The notes: generated by a model from the sequence alone, not told the origin. A DNA stretch of 64,000 bases from Paraburkholderia lycopersici (GCF_900096975.1 NZ_FMYQ01000001.1:124001-188000), one strand, 5' to 3'. Shown: positions 37,110-46,820, numbered from the stretch's first letter. Program-made: numbers and translations.

Positions 37110-39341
37110 CTACCCTGCAATGCTTTCATAACCGTAGTAACCGCCGCGATAGCCGCCGCCGATGAACGCGCCGGTCTTCGGCACGTCGGTGAGCAGCACG
37201 CCGCGCAGATTGACGCCGCCGATGCGCAGGCGCTTGACCGTCTCCTCGAGTTCCGAGATCGGATGGCGGCCATGGCGGATCGCGAGCAGCGTCGTGCCGG
37301 CGTAGCGCCCGATCACCGTGGAGTCGGTCACGGCGAGCACCGGCGGCGTATCGACGATCACGAGGTCGTATTTCGCCTTCAGTTCCTCGAGCAGCGACTC
37401 GAAACGCGGACTCATCAACAGCTCGGACGGGTGCGAGTGCAACGATCCCTTCGCGAGCACGTCGAGGCCCGGCAGCACTTCGTGCTGGATGGCCCCGTTC
37501 AGGTCCGCGCCGAGCAGCACGTCAGAGAGCCCGGGCTGGTGCGCAATGCCGAAGTGCGAATGCACGTCGCCGCGGCGCATGTCGCCGTCGACGATCAGCA
37601 CGCGCTTGTTCACCGAAGCGACCAGCGCCGCGAGATTGACCGAGAGGAACGACTTGCCGATGTCGGGCCGCGAGCCCGTCAACATCACGATGTTGTTGCG
37701 CGCGTCGTTGAGCGTGAGCTGCAGCGACGTGCGCAGGCTGCGCACGCCCTCCACCGCGACGTCCTGCGGGTTCTGCTGCGCGAGCACGTGCAGCCCGCGG
37801 CGGCGCAACGTCACGTGATGCTGCAGCCGCAACTGCTGCGGGCTGCGCGGCACCACGGCGAACACCGGCACGCCGAGCGCCGCTTCGAGCTCGTCGGGAC
37901 GCTCCACGCCGCCGTACAGCGACTTGCGCACGAACGCGACCAGCACGCCCAGCACGAGCCCCGCGCCGATGGCGAGCACGATCACGAGCAGGCGCTTCGG
38001 CCGCACGGGGTCATCGGGCGCTTCGGCGAAATCGACCACGCGCACGTCGCCGACCTGGCCCGCCCGCGCCACGCGCAATTGCTGCGCGCTGTTCAGCAAG
38101 CTCGTGTAAAGCTCCGTGCTCACGTTCACGTCGCGCAGGAGCCGCACCGCGTTCTGCTCGGTGTCGGGCAGTTGCGCCACGTTGCGCGTGAGCGCCGACT
38201 GCGCGGCCTGCAGCGTGCCGATCTGCGCGTCGAGCGCCTGCACGGCCGGGTGATGCTCGGTGAAACGCTGCGCGAGTTCCGCGCGCTGCTGCCGCAGGTC
38301 TTCGAGGCGAGTCTTGTTGTCGCTCACCTGCTGCAGCAGCAGCCGGCTTTCCTCGCCGAGATCGACGGTGCCGTGCTCGTTGCGGAATTTGTTGTACCGC
38401 TGCTCGGCCGCATCGACCTGCGCGCGCAACTGCGGCAGCTGATCGTCGAGAAACGCGAGCATGTGCTCGGCTTCCGCAGAGCGGCTCGCGATGTCCTGCT
38501 TGATGAACTCGCGCGCCACGTTGTTGAGGATCGAGGCCGTCAGCTTGCTGTTGTGGCCTTCGAGACTCGCGCGGATCACGCCGGACTGCAGCCCGACTTC
38601 CTGAATCTCGAGCGAGCGCTCCAGCCGGTCGACGGTGGTGAGCGTCGAAGCGCGGGTGAGCAGGAAAGGCGTGCCGGGCGGCCCGCTCAGGCTGTCCACA
38701 TGGAGCGAGATCGGCCCGACCGACGTGTTGGCCGTCACGTCCTCGCCCACGCGACCTTGCAGGAGCGGGATGCCGTCGGGGTCGCGCAGCAGGAACGTGC
38801 CGGGCTCGTCGCCCGCGACGAGCGTGAAATCGCGTTCATAGAGCGCTTCGGGCGTATCGAAGCGCGACACCTTGATGTCGCCGCCGCCCCAGGCATAGCC
38901 GGACGGACGCAGGAGCGAAGGCAGCCGCTGCGCCCACTCGGAGCCCATGATGCCGGAAAGCATGCCGCCGATGACCGGCATTTCGCGCGGTCGCGCCGAA
39001 ATGTCGAGATGCAGGCGCCGCACCGTTTCCTCGGTCACGTTGCGCGACTTCAGCATCTCGATCACGCCATTGGCCGACGACTTCTCGTCGAACATGCCCG
39101 TGAGCGGCGGCAGGCTGCTGTCCTTCTTCGCGCCGTCGCCCTTGTCGACCAGATGGAACAGCACGTCGGCGCGATAGGTCGGCGTGGCGAGGAACGCGTA
39201 CGCGGCCCCCAGCAGCGTGACGGCGAGCGTCACGACCGCGATCGCCCGCCAGTTCGCGACCATCGTCCGCAGGTAATCGCCAAGGTATCGCTCGTCGGCG
39301 CCTGCCGCGCCATAGTAAGCGCCGTCATAGTTCATCGCCAT
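37110..39341 (-). CDS. wzc: Tyrosine autokinase Wzc (polysaccharide co-polymerase)
   Basis: Inner-membrane BY-kinase that controls chain length and export with Wza. The 743 residues carry Wzz-type membrane segments (about 31-52 and 445-467) around a periplasmic domain with coiled coil (290-410). The cytosolic kinase follows: Walker [10 protein letters not shown] with Lys563, Walker A' [10 protein letters not shown] near 585 and Walker B VIVDTPP near 665. The C-terminal tyrosine cluster [11 protein letters not shown] holds Tyr731, 735, 736 and 738, the expected autophosphorylation sites. The ATG at 39341 follows GGGAG. No matching low-molecular-weight tyrosine phosphatase (Wzb) gene was found in the window. 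Confidence 0.96.
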   Translation of the reverse strand: MAMNYDGAYYGAAGADERYLGDYLRTMVANWRAIAVVTLAVTLLGAAYAFLATPTYRADVLFHLVDKGDGAKKDSSLPPLTGMFDEKSSANGVIEMLKSRNVTEETVRRLHLDISARPREMPVIGGMLSGIMGSEWAQRLPSLLRPSGYAWGGGDIKVSRFDTPEALYERDFTLVAGDEPGTFLLRDPDGIPLLQGRVGEDVTANTSVGPISLHVDSLSGPPGTPFLLTRASTLTTVDRLERSLEIQEVGLQSGVIRASLEGHNSKLTASILNNVAREFIKQDIASRSAEAEHMLAFLDDQLPQLRAQVDAAEQRYNKFRNEHGTVDLGEESRLLLQQVSDNKTRLEDLRQQRAELAQRFTEHHPAVQALDAQIGTLQAAQSALTRNVAQLPDTEQNAVRLLRDVNVSTELYTSLLNSAQQLRVARAGQVGDVRVVDFAEAPDDPVRPKRLLVIVLAIGAGLVLGVLVAFVRKSLYGGVERPDELEAALGVPVFAVVPRSPQQLRLQHHVTLRRRGLHVLAQQNPQDVAVEGVRSLRTSLQLTLNDARNNIVMLTGSRPDIGKSFLSVNLAALVASVNKRVLIVDGDMRRGDVHSHFGIAHQPGLSDVLLGADLNGAIQHEVLPGLDVLAKGSLHSHPSELLMSPRFESLLEELKAKYDLVIVDTPPVLAVTDSTVIGRYAGTTLLAIRHGRHPISELEETVKRLRIGGVNLRGVLLTDVPKTGAFIGGGYRGGYYGYESIAG

Positions 39342-39406
39342 CTTGCTTCTCCCGAAACCTGGTGTTGCTCGCCTGAATGCGCCCCCATCGGCGCCTGCCG
39401 CAGCGC

Positions 39407-40798
39407 TCAGTACGCGTTGCGGCCAACCAGCCCATGAATGATCGTGGCCGCGATGATGCGCATGTCGAGCCAGAACGACCAGTGGCCGAGGTAATAGAGA
39501 TCGTGCGCGACGCGCATTTCCATCTTTTCGAGGCGATCGGTCTCGCCGCGAAACCCGTTGACCTGCGCCCAGCCGGTGATGCCGGGCTTGATGCGATAGC
39601 GGTGGATGTAGCCTGTCACCACGCGCTGGTAGAGATCGTCGTGCTCGAGCGCATGCGGACGCGGACCGACCACCGACATGTCGCCGCGCAAGACGTTGTA
39701 GAACTGCGGCAACTCATCGAGACTCGTGCGGCGCAGGAACGCGCCGAGACGCGTCACGCGCGGGTCGTGGCGCGTGGCCTGGCTCACGGTGCCGGGCGCT
39801 TCCTTGTGCACGCGCATCGTGCGGAACTTGTAGATCGTGAACACGCGGCCGTCGGCGCCCTTGCGCCGCTGCCTGAACAACACCGGCCCCGGCGAAGAGA
39901 CCTTCACCGCAATCGCGATGCCAGTCAGAACCGGCATGAGGCTCACGAGCGCGAGGCTCGCGAACACGCGATCGAACATCGCCTTCTTGAACTGCGCGCT
40001 CGCGGGCAGCGGCGAGGCGACGAGATTGATGGCGGGCACGCCGAGCAGCTCGATCACGCTGCTGGTGTCGAACAGCGCGAGCGAGCGCACGTCGGGAATG
40101 AAGCGGATGTTCACGAGGTCGTTGCGAAACTCGGAGACGAGGCGCACGACGGTGCGCTCCTCCGCAAGCGAAAGCGCGAGCCACAACTCGTGCACGTCGT
40201 GCTCGCGGATGTACCGCGCGAACGCCTCGATCGTGTCGCACATCGTGGCCTCGCGCGCGCTCGCGGGCGTCGCCGCCTGCGGCATCGTGTTGTAGAGCGC
40301 GCCCGCGCGAAAGCCCGAGCCGGGCTCCGCATCGATGCGCCGCACGATCTCGTCGCACTGCGAAGCGGAACCGGCAATGGCGACCTGATGGAGGTTCATG
40401 CCGGCGCGCCGCACGTGCGCGAGCACGCCGTGCGCCGCGAAGCGCCACGCGATGAGCAGCCCCCCCGCCACAGCCGTCCAGTATGCGAACCACAGGCGCG
40501 AGACGACGTCTACGTGATGCATTGTCGAATACATGGAAATGAACGCGCATGCCTGCACCACGAGCCATGCGAGCGACACCTGCCCCGCGAGCACCGCCTT
40601 GGAGCGGCCGCGCCATGACTGGTAAAGCTCGAACGCCGGAAAGATCACCAGCGCAAAGGCGGCGGCGAGCAGCACGAAGGCCTCGTTCACGCCGCGCGGC
40701 GCGACATCGTCGAAGCGAATCTCCGATGCCACGCTCGCGCCGATCATCACGGCAGACACGTCGAGCACTCTTGCCATCAGATTCTGAAGCTCGCGCAT
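39407..40798 (-). CDS. Undecaprenyl-phosphate sugar-1-phosphate transferase (WcaJ/WbaP type)
   Basis: Initiating enzyme that loads the first sugar phosphate, probably glucose or galactose, onto undecaprenyl phosphate. The 463 residues have four N-terminal hydrophobic segments, a Rossmann-like middle and the diagnostic C-terminal catalytic domain. That domain shows FRTMRVHKEAPG, RRTSLDELPQFYNVLRGDMS and VGPRPHALEHD, then GITGWAQVNGFRGETD. GGGAG lies just before the ATG at 40798. It follows manC by 30 bp and precedes wzc by 65 bp in one operon. Glucose is favoured by the WcaJ-like architecture and nearby galU, but this is inference. Confidence 0.93.
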   Translation of the reverse strand: MRELQNLMARVLDVSAVMIGASVASEIRFDDVAPRGVNEAFVLLAAAFALVIFPAFELYQSWRGRSKAVLAGQVSLAWLVVQACAFISMYSTMHHVDVVSRLWFAYWTAVAGGLLIAWRFAAHGVLAHVRRAGMNLHQVAIAGSASQCDEIVRRIDAEPGSGFRAGALYNTMPQAATPASAREATMCDTIEAFARYIREHDVHELWLALSLAEERTVVRLVSEFRNDLVNIRFIPDVRSLALFDTSSVIELLGVPAINLVASPLPASAQFKKAMFDRVFASLALVSLMPVLTGIAIAVKVSSPGPVLFRQRRKGADGRVFTIYKFRTMRVHKEAPGTVSQATRHDPRVTRLGAFLRRTSLDELPQFYNVLRGDMSVVGPRPHALEHDDLYQRVVTGYIHRYRIKPGITGWAQVNGFRGETDRLEKMEMRVAHDLYYLGHWSFWLDMRIIAATIIHGLVGRNAY

Positions 40799-40828
40799 GT
40801 TTTCTCCCTATCGCCGGCACCCGCCCGC

Positions 40829-42364
40829 TCAACCGCAGCGGCCGTACGTATCGTCGATGCGGACGATGTCGTCCTCTCCCAGATACGCGCCCGACTGCAC
40901 CTCGATGATCTCGAGCGGCACCTTGCCGGGGTTTTCGAGCCGGTGGCGCACGCCAAGCGGAATGTAGGTCGATTCGTTCTCGGTCAACAGGAAGGATTCC
41001 TCACCACGCGTGACGAGCGCGGTGCCGCGCACCACGGTCCAATGCTCGGCGCGATGGTGATGCAATTGCAGCGACAGCCGCGCGCCGGGCGTGACGACGA
41101 TGCGCTTGACCTGGAAGCGTTCGCCCTGGTCGATCGAATCGTAGAAGCCCCATGGGCGCTGCACCTTGCGGTGCGAATCGGCCTCGGGCGCGTGCTGCGC
41201 CTTGATACGCGCGACGAGCCCCTTCACGTCCTGCACCTTCGAGCGGTCGGCGACGAGCACCGCATCGGCCGTCTCGACGACCACGAGGTTCGAGGTGCCC
41301 ACGCAGGCCACGAGCCGTCCGTCGGAGTGCGCATAGGTTGCGACCGCGCCTTCGAATACCACGCGGCCGCGCCCCACGTTGCCCGCTTCGTCCTTTTCCA
41401 TGGCGGCCCACACGGCGTCCCACGAGCCGAGGTCGGACCAGCCTGCGTCGAGCGCGACGACCACGCCTTCGGGCGCCCAGCCGTTGCTCGCGCTAAGCCG
41501 TTCCATCACCGCGTAATCGATCGAGTCGGCGGGCGTGCCCTTGAAGGCTTCCACGGCGGGACGGAACACCGCGCCGTCATGCTGGCCGTCCACGAAGGCC
41601 GCGAGACACGCCTCGTGCATGTCGGGCTGCAGCACGCGCAGCGCGTCGAGCCAGACGCTCGCGCGCATCACGAAGATGCCGCTGTTCCACCAGTAGCCGC
41701 CCTGGGTGACGTACTGCGTGGCGAGCTCGGGCGCGGGCTTCTCGACGAAGCCGTCGATGCGATGCGCGCCATCGGCGAGCGCCTCGCCGATGCGGATGTA
41801 ACCAAACCCCGTTTCGGGCGAGCGCGGCGGCACGCCGAGCGTCACGATCGCGCCGCGCTGCGCGTGCCGCGCGGCGCATTCGAGCGCGCGCTGCAGCGCG
41901 CTCACGTCGGCGATCGCATGGTCCGAGGGCATCACGACGAGGATCGCGTCATCGCCATTGGCGCACGCGAGCGCCGCACCGAGCGTGAGAGCGGGCGCGG
42001 TGTCGCGTCGTGCGGGCTCGACCACGAGGCGTGCGTCCATCCCGCACGCGCGCAGTTGCTCGACGATCACGAAGCGATGTTCTTCGCCACATACGACAAT
42101 TGGCGCGCTCGCGACCTGCCATTCCGGCGCAAAGCCGTCGAGCCGGTGCACGGTCGCCTGCAGCAGCGTATCGCTGCCCACCACGCCGATTAGCTGCTTG
42201 GGGAAATGCTCGCGCGACATCGGCCACAAGCGGGTGCCCGAGCCGCCCGCCAGCACGACGGGGACGATGCGCGTGCAGGCCGCCGCCTCTTCGTCCGGCG
42301 TGCCGGGTCCGCTTTCGACGCGAACCGCGCTCTGGCCCTGCTGAATCAATGACCTTTCGTTCAT
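40829..42364 (-). CDS. manC: Mannose-1-phosphate guanylyltransferase / mannose-6-phosphate isomerase
   Basis: Makes GDP-mannose, and by family also isomerises fructose-6-phosphate to mannose-6-phosphate. The 511 residues start with a ~30-residue tail, then the pyrophosphorylase signature LAGGSGTRLWPMSRE with FPKQL, and FVEKPAPELA. The cupin isomerase domain at the C-terminus shows GARLSLQLHHHRAEHW and TYIPLGVRHRLENPG. AGGAG lies 7-8 nt before the ATG. It is the first gene of the operon manC-wcaJ-type-wzc-gmd-fcl. A GlxA/AraC-type regulator gene ends 96 bp upstream on the same strand, so it could be cotranscribed with or control it. Confidence 0.96.
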   Translation of the reverse strand: MNERSLIQQGQSAVRVESGPGTPDEEAAACTRIVPVVLAGGSGTRLWPMSREHFPKQLIGVVGSDTLLQATVHRLDGFAPEWQVASAPIVVCGEEHRFVIVEQLRACGMDARLVVEPARRDTAPALTLGAALACANGDDAILVVMPSDHAIADVSALQRALECAARHAQRGAIVTLGVPPRSPETGFGYIRIGEALADGAHRIDGFVEKPAPELATQYVTQGGYWWNSGIFVMRASVWLDALRVLQPDMHEACLAAFVDGQHDGAVFRPAVEAFKGTPADSIDYAVMERLSASNGWAPEGVVVALDAGWSDLGSWDAVWAAMEKDEAGNVGRGRVVFEGAVATYAHSDGRLVACVGTSNLVVVETADAVLVADRSKVQDVKGLVARIKAQHAPEADSHRKVQRPWGFYDSIDQGERFQVKRIVVTPGARLSLQLHHHRAEHWTVVRGTALVTRGEESFLLTENESTYIPLGVRHRLENPGKVPLEIIEVQSGAYLGEDDIVRIDDTYGRCG

Positions 42365-42460
42365 ATTCGGACTCCTGCATATCGGGCGGGATCGCGTCGT
42401 CTTTCGACGTGCGAATCCCGTACAGCGATGTGCGACCGTATTTACCGCTTGTTACAGCAT

Positions 42461-43456
42461 TTACACGCCGGCTTCGCGGCGGCTTTGTTCGCGGTATTCG
42501 GTAGGCGAAATCATCATGCGCTTGCGAAAGATCTTGGCGAGGCGATCGCCGTTGCCCATGCCGGTGCGGCGCGCGATCTTGTCGACCGGCAATTCCGAAT
42601 CGGTGAGCAGGCTGCAGGTGATCGCGAGGCGCGCATGCAAAAGGTAATCAGACGGCGTGATGCCCATCTCCAGCTTGAAGCGGCGCAGGAAGTTGCGCTC
42701 GCTCATCGCGGCGACCTGGGCTGCGTCCGCGATCGAAATGGCACGCTGACAGTTTTCCTGCAGCCAGCGAGCGGCCGCCCGCACCTTGTCGGCCGGCGCG
42801 CTGCCGAGCGCATCACCGAGAAATGGCATGAGGTTGCCGCCCGAATCGGGCATGAGGCGCTCGGTCACCGCGCGCGCAACGTCCACGCCGAGGTCGCGCT
42901 TGACGAGCGTGAGCGCGCTCTTCATCGACTCGAGCCGGTCGCCGGCGTCGCCGGCTGCTTCCTCGCGGCCGTTCTGCATCGCATACGAACCGAACTCGTG
43001 CTGGGTGCGCTGGCTGCACAGACTCGCCGCCTCCAGCAGCGAACGGCCTTCACCGATCGGACGAATGGTGCCCGTGTTCGCGTGCACGTGACGCAGCCAT
43101 GCGATCAGACGCTCGTCGTTGGCGGCCGCATAAGCGCCCTTGCCGCCCGCCACGAAGAGCGCGTCGAAGCCGACGTAGTGGCGCGCATCGAGTCCGTCTG
43201 TCCAGACCCGCACCGACGACGAACAGGTGACGTTGCCGCCGTCGGCTGAAAGGATGCTTACATCGTAGGGTGAACTGCGAGTGCTGTCGGTGGAGAGTTC
43301 GTTAGCGACATGAAACACTTCCGCCACGATCCCCGCGCCGAGCAACGAGCAACCGTCAAAAAGCAGTATCGCGACGTGACGCACCTCGCGACTGACGCCC
43401 GCGGTAACAAGGTGCGGACGACTGAACGACGGCAATTCCAGACTTGCATACGCCAT
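42461..43456 (-). CDS. GlxA/AraC-family transcriptional regulator, adjacent to manC operon
   Basis: Regulator of 331 residues with two parts. Residues 25-200 form a DJ-1/PfpI-like domain (HVAILLFDGCSLLGAG, LFVAGGKGAYAA) lacking an evident catalytic Cys. Residues 225-325 form an AraC-type double helix-turn-helix with ISIADAAQVAAMSERNFLRR and LPVDKIARRTGMGNGDRLAK. AGGGGAAAAGC precedes the ATG. It lies directly upstream of manC on the same strand. A close paralogue at 48077-49081 shares the same architecture. A role in exopolysaccharide control is inferred from position. Confidence 0.9.
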   Translation of the reverse strand: MAYASLELPSFSRPHLVTAGVSREVRHVAILLFDGCSLLGAGIVAEVFHVANELSTDSTRSSPYDVSILSADGGNVTCSSSVRVWTDGLDARHYVGFDALFVAGGKGAYAAANDERLIAWLRHVHANTGTIRPIGEGRSLLEAASLCSQRTQHEFGSYAMQNGREEAAGDAGDRLESMKSALTLVKRDLGVDVARAVTERLMPDSGGNLMPFLGDALGSAPADKVRAAARWLQENCQRAISIADAAQVAAMSERNFLRRFKLEMGITPSDYLLHARLAITCSLLTDSELPVDKIARRTGMGNGDRLAKIFRKRMMISPTEYREQSRREAGV

Positions 43457-43502
43457 GCTTTTCCCCTAAACAATCCCCCGTCCCAAGTGAAAAGTCGCGG
43501 TA

Positions 43503-43521
43503 ATAGCATTTCGATAGCATT
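43503..43521. repeat. Direct repeat ATAGCATT-N3-ATAGCATT upstream of the regulator gene
   Basis: Two exact 8-bp copies, 11 bp from start to start (one helix turn), 47-65 bp upstream of the regulator ATG. AraC-family proteins commonly bind such direct repeats, so an autoregulatory operator is possible. Confidence 0.4.
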
Positions 43522-43947
43522 CCGTGTGCAGTGCATCATATGCAGATAAAAATTCCCGCAACGACGACTGACCGAAACTGGCGAGACATTGGCGCATTTA
43601 GTCCGGTCGCGGACCGATTTGAAGCCATGCGCACTACGGCTGGAGACAAAAACGCAAACTACCCGAAAGCGAATTCGTTCGATTACATCGATCAGGCAAA
43701 ATTGGCGGCTAGCCGCAACTGGCCGGTATTTTCGCCTTTGTTACTACCAATCATTCGATGCCTTCCGATCGATGCATACGCATGGGATGGAAGCGAAGCG
43801 GGCAATTAAGGAGCGCGTGCCTATTCGTCTGATTAAATGACATTAACAATGCTTTCAGCACTGTTTCGAGGCACGCGGAACGCATTTTAAACCCATTAAA
43901 ACTTGTTTGCGCCGCACAATAAAAAAATTCACGGAGAGCGGATTTAT

Positions 43948-44052
43948 ATGAATGGGCTATGCGAGCACTGCACAAGTCGAGCGCGACGCCGGCCGGCAGA
44001 TTTGCGAAAAAAGCCTGGACGCTGGCGGCAAATGACGTCTGCAAGCAACTAG
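43948..44052 (+). CDS. Possible 34-aa leader ORF before the glycoside hydrolase gene
   Basis: ATG ORF with GGAGAGCGG about 8 nt upstream, encoding a very basic peptide (MNGLCEHCTSRARRRPADL and onward) with a CxxC pair. It ends 32 bp before the next ATG. It may be an artefact of high-GC sequence; only the ribosome site supports it. Confidence 0.2.
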   Translation: MNGLCEHCTSRARRRPADLRKKPGRWRQMTSASN

Positions 44053-44084
44053 TCTTAGCCTTTCATGCTGCGAGGAACCCGCCG

Positions 44085-46049
44085 ATGACATTGCGCCCAG
44101 CCGTTTCGTCCGCACTCTTGAAGTCGTCTGCCGCGCGCCGCACGTGCGCTTCATTGGCGCCGGCCGCAGCGCTTGCGCTCGGGTTCCTGGTCGCTTCGGG
44201 CGCATGCCGCGCCGCCGATGCACCGGTGTGCCGCAACGCCGACAGCCGCGCAGCGCCGGGCGCGGGCGACGATCCCATTTCGGCGGACACGCCCGGCAGC
44301 GACGGCACGCGCCTCTTTCCTCGCGGCAAGAGCGTGCGTATCGACGTTATTACGCGCGCCACGCGCGACGACAAGGTGCAATGGCAGATCTCCGACACCT
44401 GGAGCCGCACGCAGGCAAGCGGCGCCTTCCAGGTGGACGCGGGCCCGCGCGTCACGTCGATCGCCTGCACGATGCCGCGGGCGGGCTACTTCGCGTTCTC
44501 GGCCTCGCTCGCTTCGCAGCCTTCCGCGGGGTTGCCCCAGCGCGGCACGCGGCCGGCAGGCATCGCCACCTTCGGCGTGCTGCCCGACGTCGGCGCAGCA
44601 CTTCCCGCGCCCAGCTTCGCACGCCAGGACCTGCACCGCTTCGGCGGACAAGGTTCCGCATACATAGCGCCCGGCCAGCACTGCTGCGGCGGCGACGGCT
44701 TGCGTCCCATGTACACGGACCTCGGTCTCGCATGGGCGAACGACAAGCGCGGCTGGTACGTCATGGAGCCGAAGGGCCCCAACACGTTCGACCCGGCCGC
44801 GTCCCAGCTCGATCTCTCGTTCAAGCCCGGCGACATCATGCGGCTGATCCAGCTCGACGGCATTCCCGCATGGGCAAGCCCGGACGGCAAGGAGACGCAC
44901 AGCTACGCGCCGGCCTCGGCGGCTGCGCTGCGCGATTACATGGCGCGCGTTGGCGCCGAATCGGCACGCGTGCGCAAGCAGATCTTTCCGCGCCAGGCGC
45001 ACAACTACTATCAGGTCACATGGGAACCCGACGCGGACGGCGGCCTGCCCTGGAAAGACACGGACGCGCATTTCGTCGAGCTCTACAAGACGATCTACGA
45101 AGGCATACACGCGAGCGACCCTTCGGCGATCGTCATGGGACCGACCTACGCGGGCGTGCAGGGCAACACGAAGTGGCTGAAGCAATTCGCACCACTTGGC
45201 ATTGCCAGGTATCTCGACGGCGTGACGATCCATGGCTACTACGACTTCGGGACGAGCCCCTCGCATCCGCCCGAACGGCTCTATGGCACGCCCGAAAAAG
45301 GCACGCTCTCGCTGCCCGAGGCCATGCGCGAACTGCGCGCGACGATGCGCGACGTGCTCAAGCCCGGCGCGCCGCTCTTCGTGACCGAGACCGGCATCAG
45401 CTACGACATCGGCACGAACTACGCCGCCGACTATCCCGATGCGCAAACGCTCTACGCGCAGGCCGCGGTCGTCGCGCGCGCGCATTTGATCCTGCTCGGC
45501 GAAGGTGCCGACACCACGTTCGTGTTCTATGGCGCGGACATGCCGGAGACCACGCCGGGCTATGGCGTGTTCTTCGAGCTCGACCACCCGAAGGGCATGT
45601 ATGGCGCGTCGAACATCAGTCCGAAGCCGGCCGCGCTCGCGGTCGCGGCCATGACGCGCCTCATCGACGGCACCTATACGCTCGGGCCCCTGCGCGGCAC
45701 GCCCGCGGGCGTCTACGCCTACGCGTTCGCACGCCCCGATGACGGCAAGGGCAAAGGCGGCGGCAAGGTCGTCACGGCGCTATGGAGCCACGACAACGCG
45801 CGCTGGAGCGCGAAGACCGGCTTCGACGCGACGCGCGCGACGAACTACGCGCTGCAGGTGGACGCGCGCGGCCGCTCGGGCCAGGTAAGCGTGCTCGACA
45901 TGATGGGCAACGCGACCACGATGACCTACAACGACGGCATGCTCCCGCTGCGGCTGACCGAATCGCCCGTGTATGTCGTGTCGAATAACGCGGACATCGT
46001 CAAGTCGAACGCCGTCACGCCCGCGGGATACGTCGCGCAGAAGCCCTGA
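44085..46049 (+). CDS. Secreted clan GH-A glycoside hydrolase, GH39/PslG-like
   Basis: Predicted exported glycosidase of 654 residues. A signal peptide covers about residues 1-45 (AALALGFLVASGACRA). A beta-rich N-domain follows, then a TIM-barrel-like region. Two candidate catalytic glutamates fit a retaining clan A enzyme: Glu314 in QVTWEPDADG (acid/base) and Glu435 in LFVTETGISYD (nucleophile). A beta-sandwich tail ends in YVVSNNADIV. The ATG at 44085 has GAGGA 8 nt upstream and gives a clean signal peptide. Such hydrolases in polysaccharide loci (for example PslG) trim polymer or clear misrouted chains. The substrate here would be the polymer of this locus, by inference. Confidence 0.8.
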   Translation: MTLRPAVSSALLKSSAARRTCASLAPAAALALGFLVASGACRAADAPVCRNADSRAAPGAGDDPISADTPGSDGTRLFPRGKSVRIDVITRATRDDKVQWQISDTWSRTQASGAFQVDAGPRVTSIACTMPRAGYFAFSASLASQPSAGLPQRGTRPAGIATFGVLPDVGAALPAPSFARQDLHRFGGQGSAYIAPGQHCCGGDGLRPMYTDLGLAWANDKRGWYVMEPKGPNTFDPAASQLDLSFKPGDIMRLIQLDGIPAWASPDGKETHSYAPASAAALRDYMARVGAESARVRKQIFPRQAHNYYQVTWEPDADGGLPWKDTDAHFVELYKTIYEGIHASDPSAIVMGPTYAGVQGNTKWLKQFAPLGIARYLDGVTIHGYYDFGTSPSHPPERLYGTPEKGTLSLPEAMRELRATMRDVLKPGAPLFVTETGISYDIGTNYAADYPDAQTLYAQAAVVARAHLILLGEGADTTFVFYGADMPETTPGYGVFFELDHPKGMYGASNISPKPAALAVAAMTRLIDGTYTLGPLRGTPAGVYAYAFARPDDGKGKGGGKVVTALWSHDNARWSAKTGFDATRATNYALQVDARGRSGQVSVLDMMGNATTMTYNDGMLPLRLTESPVYVVSNNADIVKSNAVTPAGYVAQKP

Positions 46050-46278
46050 GCGCGCGCCGCCCGCAGCCGATGCGCGGCGCAAAGCCGCGCGCTGGCCGTG
46101 TCGCGACGGCGCCTGCGGGCGGCGGCATATTGGCCCACGATAGCGAGACTTAGGCGGCTCTGGACAGTGCAACACAATATCGACCCGCCTAGACTGCTGA
46201 TGAACACGCCGCGTGCGCGGCGGCTGCGCCTCGGACCATCTCGTCCACACGACCGACACCCCACGGATACGCACATCC

Positions 46279-46731
46279 ATGCTGTCGCCTACCGAATTCC
46301 TGGAGGTGGTGCGACTCGCACCGCTCGTCGCGATCGACCTGATCGTCGCCGATGCCGACGGCCGCGTGCTCGTGGGCCAACGGCGCAATCGTCCGGCGCG
46401 CGGCACGTGGTTCGTGCCGGGAGGGCGCATCCGCAAGGACGAGCGGCTCGACGCGGCGTTCACGCGCATCGTGCAGACAGAGCTGGGCATTGCGAGCATG
46501 CAGCGCTCGTCGGCGCGCTTCGTAGGCGTGTACGAGCATCTATATCCGGACAACTTCGCGGCAGAGAACGGCATCGGCACGCACTACGTCGTGCTCGCCT
46601 ACGCGTTCATGCTGGACAGCACGGTGCCGGTCGGGCGCTTCGATCAGCACAGCCAGTACGCGTGGCTGTGGCCCGAAGAACTGCTCCTGCGCGACGACGT
46701 GCACAAGAACACGAAGGAATATTTCCGCTAG
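46279..46731 (+). CDS. gmm: GDP-mannose mannosyl hydrolase (Nudix, Gmm/WcaH-like)
   Basis: Hydrolyses GDP-mannose, or GDP-glucose, to GDP plus sugar, and so tunes GDP-mannose pools in colanic-acid-type loci. The 150 residues (E. coli Gmm 159) begin LSPTEFLEVVRLAPLVAIDLIV. The atypical Nudix box of this family reads GGRIRKDERLDAAFTRIVQT, lacking the usual REUxEE end. RGTWFVPGGR and EHLYPDNF are also family-like. The ATG at 46279 gives the family start; the frame is open upstream without similarity. Convergent with galU. Confidence 0.9.
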   Translation: MLSPTEFLEVVRLAPLVAIDLIVADADGRVLVGQRRNRPARGTWFVPGGRIRKDERLDAAFTRIVQTELGIASMQRSSARFVGVYEHLYPDNFAAENGIGTHYVVLAYAFMLDSTVPVGRFDQHSQYAWLWPEELLLRDDVHKNTKEYFR

Positions 46732-46820
46732 CCAGAGGCGCCGCGCGAGGCGTCTCGCGCCTCAGTCGCGGTGCTCGTCGCGCGCGCACGAACGGCGCGC
46801 CCGCGCGATAAATGACGCGC

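Larger units (their letters stand above)
43457..44084. other. 628-bp A+T-rich region between divergent regulator and glycoside hydrolase genes
   Basis: This region is markedly richer in A+T than the rest of the window. A 93-codon frame on the plus strand (43531-43809) lacks the strong GC3 bias of real genes here and a ribosome site, so I regard it as non-coding. Visible elements are a direct repeat ATAGCATT (43503-43510 and 43514-43521), a distant 8-bp inverted repeat CGCGTGCC / GGCACGCG (43814-43821 and 43870-43877) and a small ORF at 43948. It probably holds the promoters and operators of both divergent genes. Confidence 0.6.

Noticed and set aside
43531-43809. 93-codon frame (GTG start) in the A+T-rich gap
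   Set aside because: Third-codon positions are not GC-rich as in every real gene here, no Shine-Dalgarno precedes it and the product has no recognisable feature.
43959-44084. Extended N-terminus of the glycoside hydrolase from the ATG at 43959
   Set aside because: It would put about 42 residues before the signal peptide and lacks a ribosome site, whereas the ATG at 44085 has GAGGA at a good distance and gives a normal signal peptide.
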